From: Siphonodentalium dalli
Lineage: Eukaryota; Mollusca; Scaphopoda; Gadilida; Siphonodentaliidae
Direction of reading: 5' to 3'
Length of the DNA: 64,000 nt
NCBI GenBank assembly: GCA_032622095.1
Contig: CP136066.1
Span: 106,413,319-106,477,318, forward strand
Under the pieces are notes generated by a model, which saw only the letters and a list, made by a program, of their open reading frames with translations, searched no databases and was not told where the DNA came from. The translations under genes and the position numbers were made by a program. Positions 41,428-53,875 of this stretch are shown piece after piece (the first letter of the stretch is position 1; each line of letters begins with the position of its first letter).

Positions 41428-42543
41428 CAGGGACCAGCCTAGACCTGATTTTCCGGGCGAAGTGACTTCTCCCTGTCACAAAAATAAGGCCAAGTGTCCG
41501 TTCAATAGGGCGACTTGGTCTTTACAAAATCTAAATTTAAATTCAGTATAGTCGCGTATATAAAAAAAATAGGAGATGTAATATCTAAATTAAAATGATT
41601 AAAACATGGTTCAAATATGGAATTTTTATGTTCAAATCATGACTCTAATAACTATGAATAATCTCCAAACATAATTGTGAGAGAATGGTGGCATTTTATA
41701 TAATAATTTTGGCAGAACCGCATTTTTACAACCACTTGTGAATACGAAAAAAAAAATAAAAAATTAAACAATGCTTATGAACAGGGGCGCCAGAAGCATC
41801 CAAGGGCAGGGGGTGCAGAGCCTACAAAAAGGGCACTTTTCCGCAAAAAGGGCATTTTCTCCACAAACTCGGGAAAATAACCATAAATTCATTGTGGCAA
41901 AAATCCCTATTTTAATGGTATTTGTCGGTTTGTATGGCCGTTTTGTGATAAAATTGACAAAAAAATTAATATTCTGTGTGAAATTGGTGGTATTTGGACC
42001 AAAAAAGTAACATTTTTCTATAAAAACACGAGATTAAACACACAAAAAGCAAGTCCTGCCCCCGCTCGCCCCCCTTGGTCAAGGTCTCACTCATTTATAG
42101 TGCCTAATTATTAAGCTGGGTATAGATATAAATATGTTACACAAATGAATTTGTGTTGAAAGTTGTTCTGGCCTTTACAAAGGGGTGATGAACTGACACA
42201 TGCGTTGCGATCTTCATTCATTGGAAGGTGTGATCATATCGTGACTGTAGACACCTTACGATGTTTTCACAGCTGTCTGCAATCACGCGAAGGTATGAAT
42301 ATGCTCCCAAATCGGATTATTACAGATGTTAATAAGAATTATGGTGTTTTATAAGACCATATCAATGGATAACTGGGTTCAATCAATGTTAACAGTAAAT
42401 TAGGAGGAATATTTTGCCAATTTACGTCGGTCAACTTGGGAAATTTCAGGGCAACTTAAACTTCGCCCAGCTGCGAAATTAGGGTGATGTGAGCATGAAT
42501 AGGGAGACTTCTTCGCCCACGTCGCCCTCTCGGCTGGTCCCTG
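41428..42543. mobile_element. hAT-like element N2 with a perfect 8-bp target duplication
   Basis: The ends CAGGGACCAGCC and GGCTGGTCCCTG are exact complements, with related subterminal GGGCGAAG..CTCCCT motifs. CACTGACA flanks both sides (41420-41427 and 42544-42551). The length is 1116 bp. Frames of 79 codons (41771-42010) and 63 codons (42163-42354) are too short and lack transposase motifs I can recognise. It is a single copy in this window and appears intact at its ends. Confidence 0.9.
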
Positions 42544-42800
42544 CACTGACACTGATGGGCCTGTTCTCATGCGCTATCATCTATATTCTCTACTGAGAGA
42601 TGACAGAATTTACACTATAAGCTTGTTATAAACAACGACTTCTATTCTGATAAACATAATTTCTTTTCATCAGAGGAAACGTTTTATGCATTATTAAAAG
42701 AAATGGCAATTATTGCACACCCATTAGTTAATGTTTTACATAATATAGCAAATTACAGAGAGTTTAAAAATGTTCAAAAAAACAACCTTCTTGTCCTTGA

Positions 42801-42869
42801 TTAACCCTTTCAGTGCCAAGTCCGTTTTTTGTATCAACCCATATTTCCTTGATCATTTTTCAAATTTAA
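42801..42869. mobile_element. TTAA-type MITE family C fragment
   Basis: TTAACCCTTTCAGTGCCAAG through GATCATTTTTCAAATTTA, then cut. It lies 55 bp before a hAT-like copy. Confidence 0.8.
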
Positions 42870-42924
42870 GACCGATTAAGTTGACAGCAGTACTAGTCTT
42901 ACCAATGAAAAAGATCTTCATGTT

Positions 42925-43369
42925 CAAGTCTGAATTTAGTGTGTCTGACATTTGCAGAATGAGGTCCCCAGAAGGTGAATTTATTGATGCTATCCCGCAT
43001 AGTGGGCTTGCGTTACCAAATTCACCCTCTGGGGACCTCATTCTGCTTTGGCCTCATCTTCTGGGAAGCATCTATAGTCTCAAACTAACATTGTTTTTAG
43101 TTACTTTTTCCCCTTTTGTTGAGTTTCTATATCCTCCAATTTGCAGAAGATAAAATGCATAATCGAGGTGACTAATTGGTGAACATCACCAACTTCAACT
43201 GGGGAAATTCAATCTGATCATAGGTCTCCCAAAGCATTTGAGGCCTAAGCAGAATGAGGTCCCGAGAGGGTAAATTTGGTGACGCTAGCCCACTGTGTGT
43301 GATAGAGTCACTAAAATCACCCTCTGGGGACCTCATTCTGTATGCCAAGACACACTAAATTCAGGCTTG
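42925..43369. mobile_element. hAT-like element N1, copy 9, with a perfect 8-bp target duplication
   Basis: CAAGTCTGAATTTAGTGTG to CACACTAAATTCAGGCTTG, with both fold-back arms and the middle ATAATCGAGGTGACTAATTG. TTCATGTT flanks both sides (42917-42924 and 43370-43377). The 127-codon + frame and the 62-codon minus frame here are fold-back artefacts. Confidence 0.9.
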
Positions 43370-43749
43370 TTCATGTTTATGAGATATATACTCTACCTAA
43401 ATCCTAGTTTGTTTAAATTAAATGAAGAAGTGTGAAAAACATTTCAATATTCTTCAAAATATACTGCAGGCTGCAGTCTCAGGGTGTGCAATAAACATAG
43501 AACGGTTTAACATTGTTTTGCTTTGGTTCTCATTTTACTATTCCGACACAACAAACTAGTTGCAATAATATGAGTTATTTTTTCCAAGTATTCTACGAAA
43601 CTACTTCCAACACAAATGTCATGCCCGAATATATCCTACTCTGAAGAATACAACATTTCCTATGATGAATACATCACACTGTCTGTCAGAGTAGATGATA
43701 TTGTAAAAGATTGTATTAAAGTGACATTATCTTCAAGCTTCAAATTAAC

Positions 43750-44803
43750 AATTTCTTTACTGAATGGTTTCTCCCACCAAGTTATAACAGTATATATTGG
43801 AATGGTCTATTATTCAATTGGAGGGATGTTCAAGTAATAAAAGCAGACAACAGATAATACAAGTGCATAATGATTTGTATCTGTTAGAGGGAAATCTTCA
43901 GTTAATAAGTTCAACAAATGACACAGGTTGTTTGTTGTCTCCCGAAAACTATTTTTTTGGGGGACTATTAAAATAGCACGTGTCTGTCCATCCAGGTCAA
44001 GTTTGAATATGTGTTCGATCCACCAGAGTTATGGCCCCTTTTCAACTTGGAATCTGTTTCGGGATGATAACTTTATTTTGGGTTATCGGATCAAAATCAA
44101 AATCAAAATCAAAATTTGGTATGTGAGTTTATTAACTCAAAATACAAGTAAATTTCTAATATGGATTCTGTCCGCCCATTATTACTGGAGTTATGGCCCC
44201 TTTTCGACTTAGAATTAAGTCGTTTTTAGGTCTCTGGATGATAACTTTAGTTTGTGTGATCGCATCTGAACCAAATTTGGTTATCAGCTCCAAATGCAGG
44301 TTAAGTTCGTATATGGGTTCGGTCTACCTATTTTTGCCTGAGTTATGGTCCTTGTCATCTTAGAATTTGCTGATTATTTTGGTTTCTGGATGATAACTTT
44401 TGTTTTTGTAATCCGATTGTTTTTAAATTTGTTATGTGAATACAGGTTATGTTCAAATTTGGGTTTGGTCTGCCCATTTTTGCCGGAGTTATGGTCCTGG
44501 TTGACTTAAAATTTGGTGATTATTTTGGTTTACTTTACTTTTAGTTATCTGACTATTTTTAAATTCAAATGAATCTCTTGATATTTGGTACATGGTTCAA
44601 ATTTCAGAAGATAAAGGCCAAGTTTGAATTTGGTCACGGTCCAATGAATTTTGACAAAGTTAAAAAAAAATAAAACAAAAATATCCTTACTAAAAAGCCA
44701 CCTATTCAGGGGTTACGTGTCGGCGACCTTGTATTGAACTTATTATCTGAACATTTCCTAACGGATCTAACCATCAATGAGTATTTAGTAAAGAAAGTGT
44801 TAA
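43750..44803. mobile_element. TTAA family B copy split by a Pearl/Helitron-like insertion
   Basis: The left half (ACTGAATGGTTTCTCCCACC .. TTAATAAGTTCAACAAATGA) lies at about 43756-43930. The right half (TTGAACTTATTATCTGAACA .. TTAGTAAAGAAAGTGTTAA) lies at 44735-44803. Between them, about 43937-44732, is a Pearl/Helitron-like block with CTCCCGAAAACTATTTTTTT, GGGGGACTATT, several core units ending GAGTTATGGCCCC or GGAGTTATGGTCC, and CGTGTCGGCGACC at its right edge. Confidence 0.72.
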
Positions 44804-45636
44804 TCCTAGTAATTGCTTGCTTTTGTCACATTCCGGACTTTTTGAAACTTAGAAATTATCACCTTAGAAAGAAAAAAGGACAACTTATATTTTTACATGG
44901 AACAATGCGCCTAAAGATTCTGTTCTATAAATAATGTGTAAATCTGTCCCAAAAGGTTGTATGTATTATACCAGAACAAATTGAAATAAAATCAATAATA
45001 ATTGTTAGAAACATTTCCAGAGGTGTTTTCGATTCATATTTATTATTTTATACCTTGGAAACTAAATAGTACTTTTTAGGAAGAGATAGATCATCTTTGA
45101 TTTGAGGCCTGAAAAATATGTGTCTCTTTAATACTTTACTCCTTGCAGCATAACCACTAAACTCCTGTATCTCATCACACACTACAATCCCAATATCCAT
45201 CATTCAGTTTGCGGCCCTTATACACTTAATATAGAAAAAACTGAAATTGTGTTTAATATAATTATATGCATGCAAGAAGGGGAATTCTGCTTGCCTAAGA
45301 CTCAATGGAACGATGCAAATTCTTAGAACCCCACACAGTACACTCTTTGAATTTTCCGACGATGCACAATGTATCAGTAGACCAATCCATATATAAGAAA
45401 GATGTAACATTTTGTCAATCTAATTCTATAGTGTTTTAATTTAATTTATTTGTCAAACTTTTCAAGTGTTTGGAGTTAAATATTTTAGTGGTTAATTTAG
45501 CTCTCGTTGTTTGAAATCTATTTCAAAAGAAAGTAATCTGCTCATCAGATTTCATATAGATACAGATTGCCTGTGTATTTCTTTTTTTTCTTCAAATTCT
45601 TGTGAAATTTGAAATTTAATATAAGATCATTTGTTC

Positions 45637-45659
45637 GGGGGGGGGGGGGGGGGGGGGGG
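45637..45659. repeat. Poly-G run of 23
   Basis: An isolated G tract in AT-rich DNA. The 93-codon frame starting in it has no recognisable domain. Confidence 0.95.
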
Positions 45660-45999
45660 CAATTTTTGTTTACAGACAAGTGGTGGTGGGTGGTTCACCA
45701 GTCATAAAAACAAGTTTTGTTTTACTCAGCTAATTGTGAATGCCACAAGCCAATATCGAGACCAGTCAACACTTTCACCAATGACTTCTCAATGTAAAAT
45801 ACCTGCATACACATATGCATTACTGATATACATAATGCTACTAAAGTTATACCATTATGGTTATCATGGTTGTATAAAGGGGATGGTAGAAAAGGCTTGT
45901 ATGGTCCATTAGCAGCAATAAGAGTCTGGCGAACATTTCAGAGTATCAGCATTAGAGAGAGATTCCCTTTCTAGTTATTATTCGGAGTGTTTCTATGTA

Positions 46000-46142
46000 C
46001 AGAAATGCCCTAAATAATCGACTCCTTTAAGCTCAGTGAGAGCTTTCCGATGAATGGCAACAAGCCATATTTCCAACTAAATCCTGAAAAATTACCCATA
46101 ATTCTGCTGTGGTTAAGGAGTCGATTATTTAGGGCATTAATG
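46000..46142. mobile_element. TA-flanked palindromic MITE, copy 10 (left arm deleted internally)
   Basis: CAGAAATGCCCTAAATAATC joins GACTCCTTTAAGCTCAGTGA directly. The right arm is complete. Confidence 0.83.
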
Positions 46143-46315
46143 TACATGGTCATTCCATTTAGAAGTTTTGTATTCAACTTGTAGCATTTGAAACTTGTAG
46201 CAAAGAGTCATAATCCAATCTTATAATAACCGAATGAGCGACCAACACTAAGCAAGCAGTGGGATGATAATGGGATTTGCCTATGCAGGGAATTCTTATT
46301 TTGATTGAAGCCAAT

Positions 46316-46426
46316 CTCACTGACAGCTTTCCGATGAATGGCAACAAGCCATATTTCCGACTAAATCCTGAAAAGTTACCCATAATTCTGCTGTGGTTAA
46401 GGAGTCGATTATTTAGGGCATTACTG
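46316..46426. mobile_element. TA-flanked palindromic MITE, copy 11 (right arm only)
   Basis: Begins near CACTGACAGCTTTCCGATGA and ends GGGCATTACTG before TA. Confidence 0.83.
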
Positions 46427-46499
46427 TATGTATCCTCAGCATCTGGGTACTAGGTAGATATTCATGATTATCATGGGGATTAGGTCAGAGGTCGTTAAT

Positions 46500-47110
46500 T
46501 ATACCCCCCGCAACGAAGTTAGGGGGGGGTATACTGGAGTCAGCTTGTCTGTCGTCCGTCCATCATCCGTCCGTGGACACAAATTTGTCCGGAGTTTTTC
46601 TCAGTCGTTTTTTGATCAATTTCCGTGAAACTTACCACAGACATCAACCACCATGGGAACTTGTGCACCTGCGATTATGACGTCTGTCCAACATTTTTTG
46701 GTGGAGTTATCCCCCTTTTTCGACTTAGAATTTTTTTTTGCAACATGCATAATTTTGTCCGAGCTTTTATTCCTACATTTTTCGTTCAATGTTTTTTAAT
46801 CTTGGCACTGATATTTAGTACCATGGGAACCTGTGCACCTGCGATTATGACGTCTGTCCGACATTTTTTGTGTGGAGTTATTCCCCTTTTTTGACTTAGA
46901 ATTTTTTTCGCAACATACATAATTTTGTTCAAGCTTTTATTCCTACATTTTTCGATCAATGGGTTTAAGATTAGGGTTATGGTTGTACACCTGCAGTGGG
47001 AACTGTTATTTTATTATTTTAACTAAATGTTTACTGACATGTGAAACATCTTAGTATTTTAAAAACATGGGGGTATCCGTAGTCCCATTGGGACAGTCAC
47101 ACTTCTAGTG
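46500..47110. mobile_element. Helitron/Pearl-like element with a terminal GC-rich hairpin
   Basis: It opens with the hairpin ATACCCCCCGCAACGAAGTT, AGGGGGGGTAT, then GTATACTGGAGTCAGCTTGT and a CGTCCGTCCATCATCCGTCC tract. Two to three ~155-bp units with ACCATGGGAACTTGTGCACC or variants and TTATTCCTACATTTTTCG follow. It ends near GTCCCATTGGGACAGTCACA. Confidence 0.7.
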
Positions 47111-48181
47111 TTACTTTAAATTCACATGAAGGATGAAACACAACTTTCAATAAAACAGTGAAAGCAATTCAAATGTTGAATTATTGACACAAAACTGTTT
47201 CGTATACCTCTGCAACTGTTGGTTATAGGCAGATGTAACATTACTTTAATCAGGTAAGGTATTTTCAAGTTTTATTATCATATAAATGTGTTATAAATAT
47301 CATATCTTGAGCTTTGTCAGTTGGTCCAAAACACCCCCCCCCCCCCAATTTTTAACATTGATTTATGCTCATGTCTCCAAACAGTTGTAATTAAAAGAGG
47401 CTTTGGAATGACTCCTCACAATCACATAAACAATTAATGTTGTTTACATCCCGAGTTTACAAGTATACATATAGCAGCACTCGCACCAGTCAGTCACATG
47501 ATCTGGTGTTAAAAATTACAATCCCTACACTCCTTACAACCACTAAAAGCAGAAACTCTCTATTAATTACACATTTGGTTATTTGAGCTATTATTTTCAG
47601 ATAAACTAAATCATCTCAAACCTTTATAAGGGGTATGTTGATCCTACTTGTAAACCCTGAATATATATATTGCTTAAAAATATTTATGTAAATATCTTCT
47701 ATAAGAAAAAAATAAATGGAAACAAACTTCTGTGATACATTGGAAGGCTATGCTATATGCATGTATTAGCGAAATTCTTCAAAATAGGGGATGAGTGTCT
47801 AAAAATAATGAGTAAAACAATTTTGAAAAAACAATATGACATACCCCCCCACCCCCACCCCGTGAGTTGTTGGGAATATATCAAACTAGTTCTCAAGCAT
47901 GACTATTTTATAAAATATTTTATTTTATAAAATATGTATCATCATCTGAACACTTCTACTGAAGCTTTTTTAAATGAACATAGGGTCTTTGTATTGAGTG
48001 TACATGTATATCAAAAATAATAAAAGTCTGTTAAATCATCAACACCAAGAAAAACATTGATATATAGATTTACTTCGTTCTTACATTCACTATCAATAAT
48101 TATTAGATAATGGGATTGAACATGTTAAAACAATCGTTATGAAATGAAAACATTACTGTTATCGCAAGTCATTTGAACCAC
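47111..48181. other. Intronic DNA with no recognised feature
   Basis: AT-rich; two short C-rich runs (about 47333-47346 and 47845-47861). No exon of PRKD or other gene was identified. Confidence 0.45.
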
Positions 48182-48189
48182 TGGCAGTT

Positions 48190-48652
48190 CAAGTCTGAGT
48201 TTAGTGTACCTGTTATTTGCAGAATGAGGTCCCCAGTGGGTGAATTAAGTGATGCTATCCCGCATAGCGGGCTAGCATCACCAAATTCACCCTCTGGGGA
48301 CCTCATTCTGCATGGCCTCATCTGCTATGGGAGACATAGACTCAGATTAAAGTTCCCAAATGGTGAATATTGTGATGTACACGCATTGGGAACCTTGATT
48401 ATGCAATGTGACATCTGCAAATTTGGGGATATAGAGAAACTAAACTAAAAAAGAAATAGAATCTATATGTGGAGAAGTTTCTGTAGAAATTTGATAATAA
48501 AGAAACTTTTCAGAGAAGATGAGGCCTAAGCAGAATGAGGTCCCCAGAGGGTGAATTTAGTGAATGCTAGCCCGCTATGCAGGATAGCATCACTAAATTC
48601 ACCTTTTGGGGACCTCATTCTGTAAATGATAGGCACAGTAAACTCAGGCTTG
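48190..48652. mobile_element. hAT-like element N1, copy 10
   Basis: CAAGTCTGAGTTTAGTGTA to AGTAAACTCAGGCTTG with both fold-back arms. The flanks TGGCAGTT (48182-48189) and TAGCAGTT (48653-48660) match at seven of eight bases. The 91-codon + frame at 48173-48448 reads through the fold-back and is not a gene. Confidence 0.87.
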
Positions 48653-49059
48653 TAGCAGTTGGTCTGTATTAAAGTTCGATCAAATCATGAAGGTATACAT
48701 AGGAAAAGTTCAAATCAGTGAAAAATGTTCCACAAGGTAGATTTTCTAACAATATTTTTGAATTTCAATTGTAATTTGCCTTTTTTTTTTTTAGAAAATG
48801 ACTGGCATGTGGAAAATATTGTTTACATAACAATTGGTTTCAGCACAAAATTTCATAATTGGAGAGTTATAAATAATAAATATAAGTACAAAGAATATCT
48901 ATTTCTGCATCTTCTTGGTGATGATGTTTTTGATAGACTTTTTTAATTAGTACACCTTTGCAAAGCCCTTATGTCCCTTTAATTACTACCTCATGCATAT
49001 TCAACCTCATTATCCTCCTTAATATGCTCACCTATCCTCATGCATATTGATGCTTGCAG

Positions 49060-49145
49060 CTATTGACTTAATCAGCAACCTACTACAGGTGAAAATGAGG
49101 AAAAGATTTACTGTAGACAAATCTTCAGCCCATGTATTCTTACAG
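49060..49145 (+). CDS. PRKD: PRKD exon: end of the kinase domain, canonical form
   Basis: The 86-bp exon follows TATTGATGCTTGCAG and ends at CAG|GTAAGC. With a G carried over from the missing upstream exon it reads AIDLISNLLQVKMRKRFTVD, then KSSAHVFLQ. LLQVKMRKR is a PKD hallmark. HVFLQ replaces the more common HPWLQ, so the usual tryptophan is a phenylalanine. It starts in phase 1 and ends in phase 0, joining to DYQLW at 53876. The similar exon at 40562 covers the same segment and could substitute for it. Confidence 0.95.
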
Positions 49146-49487
49146 GTAAGCATGTATATGTGTCTTATTTACCATGTCTTCAATTGAAATCCAGCAATTT
49201 CAGGCCATAATGAGTGGCATGGCTGGGTTCCTGTTGGGCCATGAAAGCCTACACTAGTCTTGAATCTGACATATTCCAAGACCAGGAAAGTGCTTGTATA
49301 AGGGCTTTAAATGCCTTGAATATTAGTGATATTTGCATTGCTAGCTTAAAGGGGTACTTTTCTCAAAAGCTGGCCATTATTTTATACTCAACAGAACAAA
49401 TGAATAAATTTGAGCCATGGATTAGTTCAAAATACACTCATGTGCTCTATGAATGATGCAAACAACATGGTAATTATAATGAAATTG

Positions 49488-49688
49488 AATTTATGACTGG
49501 AGCTTCCATTGGGAGCTTCGCATATATAAGAGAATGCTTGTCATAACAATATTTACGTTGTCCTTCTAAGCCAGTGCATTCTCTTATATATGCGAGACTC
49601 CCTATGGGAGACTCGCATATTTTAGAGAACGCATTGAAACAGATTTTGTAATGCTGTACCAGCGCAGCTCCCTTCTTGAAAGGGTTAA
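49488..49688. mobile_element. TTAA-type MITE family A, copy 8 (left end decayed)
   Basis: Starts near ATGACTGGAGCTTCCATTGG, keeps both hairpins, and closes TTCTTGAAAGGGTTAA. Its right TTAA is shared with the next element. Confidence 0.78.
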
Positions 49689-49939
49689 CCCTTTGAGTGC
49701 CATGGGCCGATCTAATCGGCCCTAAACCTACACAATAAGTCTGTTAAAGAATATAATAAAATATATTAAAATTTGTAAAAAAAAATTAAAAAAAAAAAAA
49801 TTTAAAAAAAAAATTGTTAGGCCAATGCATTCTCTTATATATGCGAGGCGACCTATGGTCGACTCGCATATATAAGAGAATGCATTGGCACAGGGTATAT
49901 GGGTTGATACAAAAATCGACCTGGCACTCAAAGGGTTAA
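49685..49939. mobile_element. Hybrid TTAA element: family C-like ends enclosing a family A hairpin
   Basis: TTAACCCTTTGAGTGCCATG opens it and TGGCACTCAAAGGGTTAA closes it, with GGGTTGATACAAAAATCG near the right end as in family C. The centre contains an A/T run and a 69-bp palindrome at 49821-49889 (GCCAATGCATTCTCTTATAT and its complement) with the GGCGACC/GGTCGAC core also found in the composite element at 17812. Confidence 0.82.
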
Positions 49940-52900
49940 GTGCTGTTCTCTATGCAACAGTGTTTGTTGTTAGTTTTCATTATTGAAGACTGAGTTCAAG
50001 GATACAATCTTAAAATTTTCTTTCTTTTTGAACATCAAAAACAACTAGCTAAATGTTTATAGCAGCATTCAGAGTTCAGAAGACTGCGTTGTGTTGCCCT
50101 GTTGCAATAACACGATCCATTATCACACTGACCAACCGTTTCCCCGTTGTGGTGTGCGTTTCGCCGTTGTGGTGTGGCGAAACGCCGTTGTACGGTGTTT
50201 TTGGCGAAATTCGCAAGCGGGTAGGAGAGGGCTGATCACCAAAATCGGGATGGAGAGTTAATGTGCATATTTATAATAATGAGACCCCCACAGCCATGAA
50301 GAAGGATATTATACCCAACGAGTGAGCGCTTCCCTGGCTCTCTGTTTGTTTGTACGGCTGAGAAATAGCCTACACAAAATGCCAGGGTGGGCATTCTGAC
50401 AATGGTTCCTCAACATGAAAGCCTTATTTGCTCACCCCTGAACACAATTTGACACCCCGCTGGTATTCTCCACGTAAGAAAAATTATCCCCGATCATGCT
50501 GGTAACGGGCCCCAATTCTCCAATGGCCTAAATATTCAATAAAATCCCAATTGAAGTGGGTCAACAGCAGCGAAAAAATGACAACGCCGTTGTGGTTTTC
50601 ATGGCAACAACGTTGTGGTCGGGCTGGTTTTTCGATTTTCGGCGATCATGCAGTATTATGATGTTTTTGAGACCAGAGCAAGGTTTCACGCCTATTTCGT
50701 ATTGTGTATCCAAAATATTACATGTATTATCCGTATAAGCAATGTTTACTCGTGTATACATGCCACGTAACCTGTCCCCATAAACACGTTTTTTGTGCTC
50801 CAAGCAAGGTATATTATTGTCCACATAGGCCTATACCACGGCGTGGAACGCGCGTACATCACATTTTGAATCTCTAACCAAAGCGGATTTGATTTAAAAT
50901 TGATTGTGGATTAAAGTGGATATAAGGGCTGTGTCCGACGGAATAAACTAGTGGATGAGGCATATAATTTCTCATTACATCTTTTATAACCAGTGGATGA
51001 TAAAAACTCGGAATTTATAAAAGAAATTAGATGAAAAATAGGAACGAAATATGCACCGAATTTGAACATCAAACACTGCTTAACCGTTTAATTGATATTT
51101 GTAAAATTCACACATATTAATTTGTTCTCTCACATAGCCCACAACTCTAATATATAACATAAAATGTACGAAGTGAGCGGCTTATAGATTACAAAGTGAT
51201 GTAAGTTCCCCGTCCTGTATACTCATGATACTGCTGTTTGACCAACTCAAGTTTATTTGGCGCGAATAGGCGATTTGATTACGAAAATTATAAACGTACT
51301 CAAAACCTACCCTCACCCTATTTCATAAAAGTTTTACCACAATGGTATTTCCAAGAAAGCCACACATATAAATATATTAATTTCCATATATGCCATATGA
51401 TGATTACGTTCATGAGTATCATGTTCTCTTAATACATTTTATAATCACCGTCGAAATTCTAATTTATGAATCTGATGTATGCTATATAATAACACGTGTC
51501 TGGTCTGCTTCTTGAGTATTGTTATAGAATAGAAATAGCTTCATTGGTCCACTGCTGGAGCTTATATACGGTAAGGATCGTTATTGGGGAGATGAGGAAC
51601 ATGAAATATCTTGCGATAACGCAAGGATAATTCTACCCAAAAGAAGTTATTTTTTTGTAGTATTACACACTAAACTCTCACACCACATTTAGTTAAATAT
51701 TATTTATCATGACCCAAATTCGCTTTTCTTTGTGGGTGGGTCTGGGGTAGGGCGGTGTCATTACATTGTAAATGATGCACGTTATTTTGTTAGTGTCTTT
51801 ATACGAAATAACGTGAATTGTTCCTAAGTCCCGTATCCTATAGGAGCACTGGGGGATCAAATATATATCCTTTTTCGTGGTTCATCACTAAACAAAGTTC
51901 TAAATATGTAGGTATTGTTTGTTATTTCTATACATGTCGTTTACGTTGTAATTGTGTGTCTCAAGTATGTCCATCTAAGTTCAGGGTTAGTGGCTATAAC
52001 CAGTTTCCATATCAGTGTTATAATTATCGCGTAAAGTTTGTACGCCTTGTTATGCAAAACAAAGTCGGGATATATATGTAACGTTTTGACTTTTATTTAC
52101 ACAGCATAAACGGACAAACTTGACAATACCATATTATATAGTAATATCTGCTATATATTTATGATTGACATAAGTCTATTATAACACAAACTCTGTATTT
52201 TAGTATTCTGTCTGACTATTCTTAACAACAATCATTATCTCGAAGGCCATATCATGGTTACATATCATGGCACGGATGAACACAATGAGAAATATCTGTC
52301 CACCTGATATATATAGTCCAAGTCTTCTCGTACTAAAACCAGCTAAGATATTGGGTTGGATAGATGCTGGATTTTAGTCCAAGCCTGCCTGCATAGGCTT
52401 CTTATAACACAACTTACACCCAGGATATGTGGCGGGAATTTGTGGTGTATTTTACTCAATTTACCTAAAAAAAATCAATACATGATGCTACATACATCGA
52501 AAAGAGTGACATCTTATGGTCATAATGGTGTATAATAATCTAACTTTCATGTTAAATTACGCATAGAATATATTCCGGTTGATTGCCACAAACGTCGCTT
52601 TTTTCTCTGTTTGTTTACGTTTTAACTGAAAGCCGAAGTTGTTGGAATAACTTCGTCATAATCCGGAGTTTGTTTTGGGTATACTAGTTTCCGTTTCTAT
52701 ATATAGCGCGGGGTTTTCCGAACAAAATGGCGAAAACCGATCGCCCAAAGTCCAGTTTCCTATGTGCTTTGAGAACAATTCCTGCACTAAAAACTTAATG
52801 ACATAATGGCGGATCAGAACGGCAGTTTTGTTGACAATTTTCACAAGAAACTTGTCAAAATTGGAGCAAATTAGAACTCTTGTGTCTGACTTGCCATGTG

Positions 52901-53875
52901 TGTGATTTTCATCCATGTGCATTTTGACTTTTGTGTTGATAAAATAATCGGAGAACCGAATCACACAGTTTCGAAATATAGTTCTTCCGTTTTAGTGGGA
53001 CTTTTCAAACGTAAAGTTCAAAATTTATACAAATTTTGTTTGATTTTCTTGTGTGCTCAACAAGAGCAGTATATTGCTCTGTTCGCTTAGTATATATCTT
53101 AATTTCGCGGAAGTCCACCAAATGTTGGTGAAATGTAGCGCCATATTTATTCTAATGCTCGTTGTGTTTACACTGTTTTAAACTTTGAGAGGGTTGTAAT
53201 TCCCGTAATTTATTTAATGTATTACATTTATATCTTCAATGTTTACTTAATCTATTTATTTTTTATTTATTGACACACATAATTACGATAACAATGGAGA
53301 ATTCATCGTAATTTGCGTGGTTAGTCGAAAATCTACGGAATATTTTCAACGGAAAATGCCGAACACAGTTCGCGAGGTCAACTGAGTTCGCATACTTTTA
53401 AAAATTTGTAAACAGTGCGGTAAATGTCTCTTTTCACATTAAATTACCGCTTTCAATTCACAACTGATGTGGGTTTCAGATCAAATAGCATGTCTTCTGC
53501 GGAAAATATCCGTTTATTGTCGCAATTGTGATATTTTATTTCATATTTGAGCGGGTCATTAACGCTTAACTCGTGTCATAAGAAGGCATAGGGCGCGATC
53601 TCGGACTAAACACCAGCAAATCGCCATACAAATATCTTAGCTGGACTACCTGATATACAGAATTTCAACCAACTTTTCGGTCGTATATTCACACTAAGTA
53701 TACCAAAACCATACAGCATATAAGTCAAAATTAAGATTAATGTCCCGCATATATGGACACTTAACGGGCAGTTTTAAATTTTGCTTTTAATAATTTTCTA
53801 CAAGTGAAATCTTTGTTGCTAAAGTCATCCATAGATGTATTTACACGTTTACATGTTTTCTTTATTCCTCCGTAG
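49940..53875. other. Repeat-poor last PRKD intron
   Basis: Unlike the rest of the window, I find no copies of the MITE families over almost 4 kb. CGTTGTGG motifs and a small hairpin (GTTTCGCC..GGCGAAAC) lie at 50130-50200. A TATA-like TCTATATATAGCGCGG lies at 52696 with two ATGGCG starts downstream, but only 23- and 22-codon frames follow. Frames of 60-100 codons elsewhere show no domain. The stretch could hold regulatory sequence or an alternative promoter. Confidence 0.5.

Noticed and set aside
42770-43153. 127-codon + strand frame
   Set aside because: It crosses a TTAA fragment and the fold-back of a hAT-like element; the same peptide (ICRMRSPEGEF) appears at every copy of that element.
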